Assembly (NCBI GenBank): GCA_044337515.1
Contig: JBIINK010000002.1
Coordinates: 1 to 64,000 of the forward strand
Length of the DNA: 64,000 nt
Source of the DNA: CAJBVG01 sp044337515
GTDB lineage: Bacteria > Bacteroidota > Bacteroidia > Sphingobacteriales > Sphingobacteriaceae
Direction of reading: 5' to 3'
The stretch's first letter is position 1; the number at the start of each line of letters is the position of its first letter. The translations under genes and the position numbers were made by a program. Below, one piece after another: positions 61,385 to 64,000 of the stretch. Under the pieces are notes generated by a model that did no database searches, had not been told where the DNA came from, and was given only the letters and a program-made list of their open reading frames with translations.

Positions 61385-61975
61385 ATGAAAATCTACATAA
61401 AACCAATCCTTATCGTTATCGCTGTTTTAGCTATTGATCAACTAATTAAATTTTGGATCAAAACAAACATGTATATCGGTGAAGAGTACAATGTATTTGG
61501 GAATTGGTTTATTATTCATTTTACTGAAAACAACGGGATGGCCTTCGGATTAGAACTTGGAGGGAATTACGGTAAGCTTGCATTAAGCTTGTTTAGAGTG
61601 TTCGCAGTATTTGGATTGGGTTATATTTTCCATTATGTAGTAAAACATAAATATCACTTCGGATTAATTACATGTGTTAGTTTAATACTAGCTGGAGCAT
61701 TAGGTAATATTATCGACTCTGTTTTTTATGGCAAGTTATTTGGTTATGCAGACTACTTGCACGGTCGTGTAGTCGACATGTTTTATTTCCCCATAATACA
61801 AGGGTTTTACCCAGATTGGATGCCTATTTGGGGTGGTCAAGATTTCATTTTCTTTAGACCAGTCTTTAATTTTGCCGACTCGGCAATTAGTATTGGAGTA
61901 ATCGTGATTATCATTTTTCAGAATAAGTTTTTGAACAAAGACTTAAGTAAAATTGAAGATCAGATTGCTGAATAG
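61385..61975 (+). CDS. lspA: Lipoprotein signal peptidase (signal peptidase II)
   Basis: The protein has 196 residues with four TM helices. Catalytic aspartates are D131 (GRVVDMF) and D165 (FNFADSAI), with the supporting NNGMAFGL and GALGNIIDSV motifs. It cleaves diacylated prolipoproteins at the lipobox Cys. It is somewhat longer than E. coli LspA (164) because of a loop near 135-158, common in Bacteroidota. Neighbouring ileS-(dksA)-lspA order is conserved in many bacteria. Confidence 0.96.
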   Translation: MKIYIKPILIVIAVLAIDQLIKFWIKTNMYIGEEYNVFGNWFIIHFTENNGMAFGLELGGNYGKLALSLFRVFAVFGLGYIFHYVVKHKYHFGLITCVSLILAGALGNIIDSVFYGKLFGYADYLHGRVVDMFYFPIIQGFYPDWMPIWGGQDFIFFRPVFNFADSAISIGVIVIIIFQNKFLNKDLSKIEDQIAE

Positions 61976-62012
61976 TACTTGTTTAAGTTATTTATACTTC
62001 TATAATCTAAGT

Positions 62013-62035
62013 TACATTTGTTGCTATCAACAAAT
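62013..62035 (+). promoter_or_regulatory. -7 box inside a hairpin, upstream of SIMPL gene 1
   Basis: TACATTTG (62013-62020) matches TAnnTTTG. Overlapping it, ATTTGTTG (62016-62023) and CAACAAAT (62028-62035) form a perfect 8-bp inverted repeat around CTAT, ending 5 bases before the ATG. Confidence 0.5.
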
Positions 62036-62040
62036 TGTAA

Positions 62041-62730
62041 ATGAAACGTATACTCTTATTCGGAATTATTATTTTTTCAGGTATTAATTCTATCGCTCAA
62101 TTCCAATCGGAAAAAAACAATCAAAGAACAATTGAAGTAGTCGGTTCGGCTAGTTCTGAAATTGAACCGGATCAAGTACACATCAGTTTTACCATCAAAG
62201 ACTACGAGCTTTCAGGTAAAGCAATTCATGTTGATAAAACAGAAGTAATCATCAAGCAGTTATTAGATAAATATCACATCAATCCTAAAGATTTTACTGT
62301 ACTAAATATTTATGGGTACATGACCTATGAGGATAACAACAAAGCAGGGCATTATCAGTCTAGAAAAACTTATGGATTAAAAGTAAGTGATCTATCTGTA
62401 GTAAACTCATTTATTGCAGAAATTGACAAGTATGCCTTAGAATCTGTCAATATTGATGAAGTAACACATTCAGATCTTTCAGTACATTATAAAACAGTAA
62501 GGAAGTTAGCAGTTAGCTCAGCGAAGCAAAAAGCATTTGATGTTCTTTCAGGTTTTGGCGAAAAATGTGGTAGAGTAATAAAAATCGAAGAAATTTCATC
62601 GAATTATAACGATAGAATAGGTGTTCAATCTATTTCTAATTATAAAAGTGCCGATTCAGAGACATCTGGTATCGGTTCACAAAAGATAAAACTCTCTTAC
62701 CAAGTTCGTGTGGTGTTCGAGATTAAGTAG
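62041..62730 (+). CDS. SIMPL-domain (DUF541) secreted protein 1
   Basis: The protein has 229 residues with a signal peptide ending SIAQ. The SIMPL domain starts IEVVGSASSEIEPDQVHISFTI and shows LSVHYKTVRKLAVSSAKQKAFDVLSGFGEKCGRVIKIEE, the conserved helix before the final strands QKIKLSYQVRVVFEI. SIMPL proteins (for example BP26, YggE) form periplasmic oligomers of uncertain role linked to stress. The next gene is a paralogue with the same layout. Confidence 0.85.
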   Translation: MKRILLFGIIIFSGINSIAQFQSEKNNQRTIEVVGSASSEIEPDQVHISFTIKDYELSGKAIHVDKTEVIIKQLLDKYHINPKDFTVLNIYGYMTYEDNNKAGHYQSRKTYGLKVSDLSVVNSFIAEIDKYALESVNIDEVTHSDLSVHYKTVRKLAVSSAKQKAFDVLSGFGEKCGRVIKIEEISSNYNDRIGVQSISNYKSADSETSGIGSQKIKLSYQVRVVFEIK

Positions 62731-62736
62731 TGACAA

Positions 62737-62780
62737 ATGACCTATGTCATAGAATTGTAAGCAAATCTATTATATATTTG
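62737..62780 (+). promoter_or_regulatory. Crp/Fnr-like dyad and -7 box of SIMPL gene 2
   Basis: ATGAC-CTAT-GTCAT at 62737-62750 (ATGA-N6-TCAT) lies 29.5 bases (centre) before TATATTTG at 62773-62780, an exact TAnnTTTG box. A weak TTG at 62755-62757 has a 15-base spacer. The geometry is almost the same as at 51334-51379. Confidence 0.6.
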
Positions 62781-62802
62781 AATATCAAAAAAACCCAATA
62801 TT

Positions 62803-63519
62803 ATGAAACGCTCACTCATTTTAACCATAATATTATTAAGTACATTTTGCGTAAATGCACAAGATAATACAATAGGTAATGACTATCCCATTCGTAAAAT
62901 GGAAGTCTTTGGTTATGCTACCGCTAATCTAGCCCCTAATGAAATCTATACCAGTTTTGTTATTAAAGAGTATACTGATAACAATAAAATTATTTCTATA
63001 AAGGAAAGTGAAACAAACATTCTAAAAATTATTAAATCAATTGGATGTGATGTTTCAGATTTTTCAATCGGGAATATCTACGGTTATATTACCTATAATG
63101 GTCCGAATAATGAAGAAGGACAATTTGAGCATAGAAGACTTTATCTTTTGAAATTATCAAGTGTGAAATGTATTGATATATTTCTTGATAGTGTTGATCC
63201 TCGTGCATTAGAATCTTTCAACATTGATGAAATGGACAACAATGATATTGATTCTACCGTTAGAGAATTACAATTATGTGCCTTCGATAAAGCTAGAGAA
63301 AAGGCTATCATTTTGCTGAAAACTTACGGAGAAGAATGTGGACGAGTTTTAGATATTCAAGAAATTGATCGTTCAATAACTTATCCAGACTTTACAGGTA
63401 AAGGCAGTAAATCTCAAGTTGTAAATGGTACTGGTACTAGAAGTGTAGATTCTAATCAAAGCAGAACAAAAAGTATTAAAGTAGAATATCAAGTTAAAGT
63501 GACATTCGAAATAAAATAG
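62803..63519 (+). CDS. SIMPL-domain (DUF541) secreted protein 2
   Basis: The protein has 238 residues with a signal peptide ending VNAQ. It parallels paralogue 1: KMEVFGYATANLAPNEIYTSF, YGYITYNG, DPRALESFNIDEM, ALNKARE-like CAFDKAREKAIILLKTYGEECGRVLDI, and ending IKVEYQVKVTFEIK. A tandem duplication is evident, but it has its own promoter with a Crp/Fnr-like dyad, so the copies are likely regulated differently. It ends 7 bases before the convergent rdgB stop. Confidence 0.85.
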   Translation: MKRSLILTIILLSTFCVNAQDNTIGNDYPIRKMEVFGYATANLAPNEIYTSFVIKEYTDNNKIISIKESETNILKIIKSIGCDVSDFSIGNIYGYITYNGPNNEEGQFEHRRLYLLKLSSVKCIDIFLDSVDPRALESFNIDEMDNNDIDSTVRELQLCAFDKAREKAIILLKTYGEECGRVLDIQEIDRSITYPDFTGKGSKSQVVNGTGTRSVDSNQSRTKSIKVEYQVKVTFEIK

Positions 63520-63526
63520 GGTGTTT

Positions 63527-64000
63527 TTATTTCGGTAGTGCCATCTCCATTTTGGCTAGTGCTCTAGCTCGGTGACTGATGGCACTTTTTTCTTGCTCAT
63601 TCATTTCGGCAAAAGTGATGTGATGAAATTCTGGTTCGAATATAGGATCATAACCAAAGCCATTTGTTCCGCTTCTGCTTTCGCGGATATTGCCTTTAAT
63701 CTCTCCTTCAAAAAGATATTCTTTCCCTTCCAAAATCAAGGCAATTACGGTTACAAATTTTGCTGCTCGGTTTGTTACGCCTTTCAAGTTTTGCAACACT
63801 TTGTCAATATTGTTTTCGTGATTGGTAGGCTCGCCTGCATATCGTGCAGAGTAAACCCCAGGCTCGTTGTTTAATGCTTCTATCAGTAAACCAGAATCGT
63901 CTGCAAAACAATTGCAGTTGTATTTTCGATGAATCGTTCTTGCTTTGATTAAAGCATTTTCGATAAACGTATCACCATCTTCAATAATATCTTCAGTAAA
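63527..64000 (-). CDS. rdgB: XTP/dITP diphosphatase (RdgB/HAM1), partial at the N-terminus
   Basis: The minus-strand frame is open from the window edge (158 codons visible). Motifs in order are GDTFIENALIKAR, CFADDSGLLIEAL, PGVYSARYAG, then GTNGFGYDPIFEP and EKSAISHRARAL. The Asp of ADDSG and the GFGYDP/SHR residues are the Ham1 catalytic and base-binding sites. The enzyme hydrolyses non-canonical purine NTPs to monophosphates. About 35-40 N-terminal residues lie outside the window. Confidence 0.95.
   Translation of the reverse strand, partial: FTEDIIEDGDTFIENALIKARTIHRKYNCNCFADDSGLLIEALNNEPGVYSARYAGEPTNHENNIDKVLQNLKGVTNRAAKFVTVIALILEGKEYLFEGEIKGNIRESRSGTNGFGYDPIFEPEFHHITFAEMNEQEKSAISHRARALAKMEMALPK

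Noticed and set aside
63527..63799. A complete 90-residue protein at the right edge
   Set aside because: The frame stays open to the window edge and contains the N-terminal Ham1 motifs, so it is a partial rdgB gene.

Overview
The window is a low-GC, gene-dense chromosomal segment from a member of the phylum Bacteroidota. The main evidence is a type IX secretion/gliding gene set: porP/sprF-like, gldK-gldL-gldM-gldN, a sprE/porW homologue, gldB, and a porZ-like propeller protein with a T9SS C-terminal sorting domain. Supporting evidence is promoters of the Bacteroidota TAnnTTTG type, a split ATP synthase locus without beta and epsilon genes, and Bacteroidota families such as DUF4271 and OstA-like. 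I cannot fix the order or genus from sequence alone. No phage, insertion sequence, CRISPR array, defence island or rRNA operon was seen. The content is mostly housekeeping, and no intergenic gap exceeds about 300 bases.

Layout. 1-5.5 kb: a VWA/AAA+ (MoxR-type) pair, a small NTF2-like secreted protein, a GT-C-like membrane protein, a cyclase-family hydrolase and hemW. 5.5-8.9 kb: a BamA/TamA-like barrel, a DUF4271 membrane protein and hemD. 9.0-14.7 kb: porP/sprF-like then gldKLMN, the motor and periplasmic ring of T9SS. 14.9-21.5 kb (minus strand): sprE/porW, a class A PBP and uvrC. 21.6-28.6 kb: an M23 peptidase, a bactofilin and atpZ-x-atpB-E-F-H-A-G. 28.7-38.7 kb: yceI-like, a prolyl oligopeptidase lipoprotein, gldB, a small beta-barrel, nadE, lnt, rsmI and serS. 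38.7-48 kb: OstA-like, tilS, a small membrane protein, a 2OG-Fe(II) oxygenase, a YfhO-like protein and an AsmA-like protein. 48-48.3 kb: a 5' half-copy of tRNA-Val followed by the intact tRNA-Val(UAC). 48.3-51.3 kb (minus strand): a four-gene putative metal cassette (Cys-rich small protein, MbnP-like lipoprotein, CxxC barrel, second MbnP-like lipoprotein). 51.4-54.4 kb: recO and porZ-like. 54.5-64 kb: an RND/MMPL transporter, ileS, a histone-H1-like/DksA fusion, lspA, two SIMPL-domain paralogues and a partial rdgB.

How the genes fit together. Much of the window concerns the cell envelope: T9SS core and accessory parts, peptidoglycan synthesis and remodelling (PBP1A, M23, bactofilin), lipoprotein maturation (lnt, lspA), outer-membrane biogenesis (BamA-like, OstA-like, AsmA-like) and surface lipoproteins.

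The most unusual signals lie in the non-coding DNA. Exact period-7 (once period-8) repeats, most carrying a stop codon in the unit, start at or overlap the stop codons of eight genes at transcription-unit ends. Several palindrome families occupy gene ends. A tRNA-Val half-copy has a rewritten but still paired anticodon stem. Two ATGA-N6-TCAT dyads sit at the same class-II activator distance from TAnnTTTG boxes, one in front of the metal cassette and one in front of a SIMPL gene. The best candidate for an under-described protein system is the 48.3-51.3 kb cassette.
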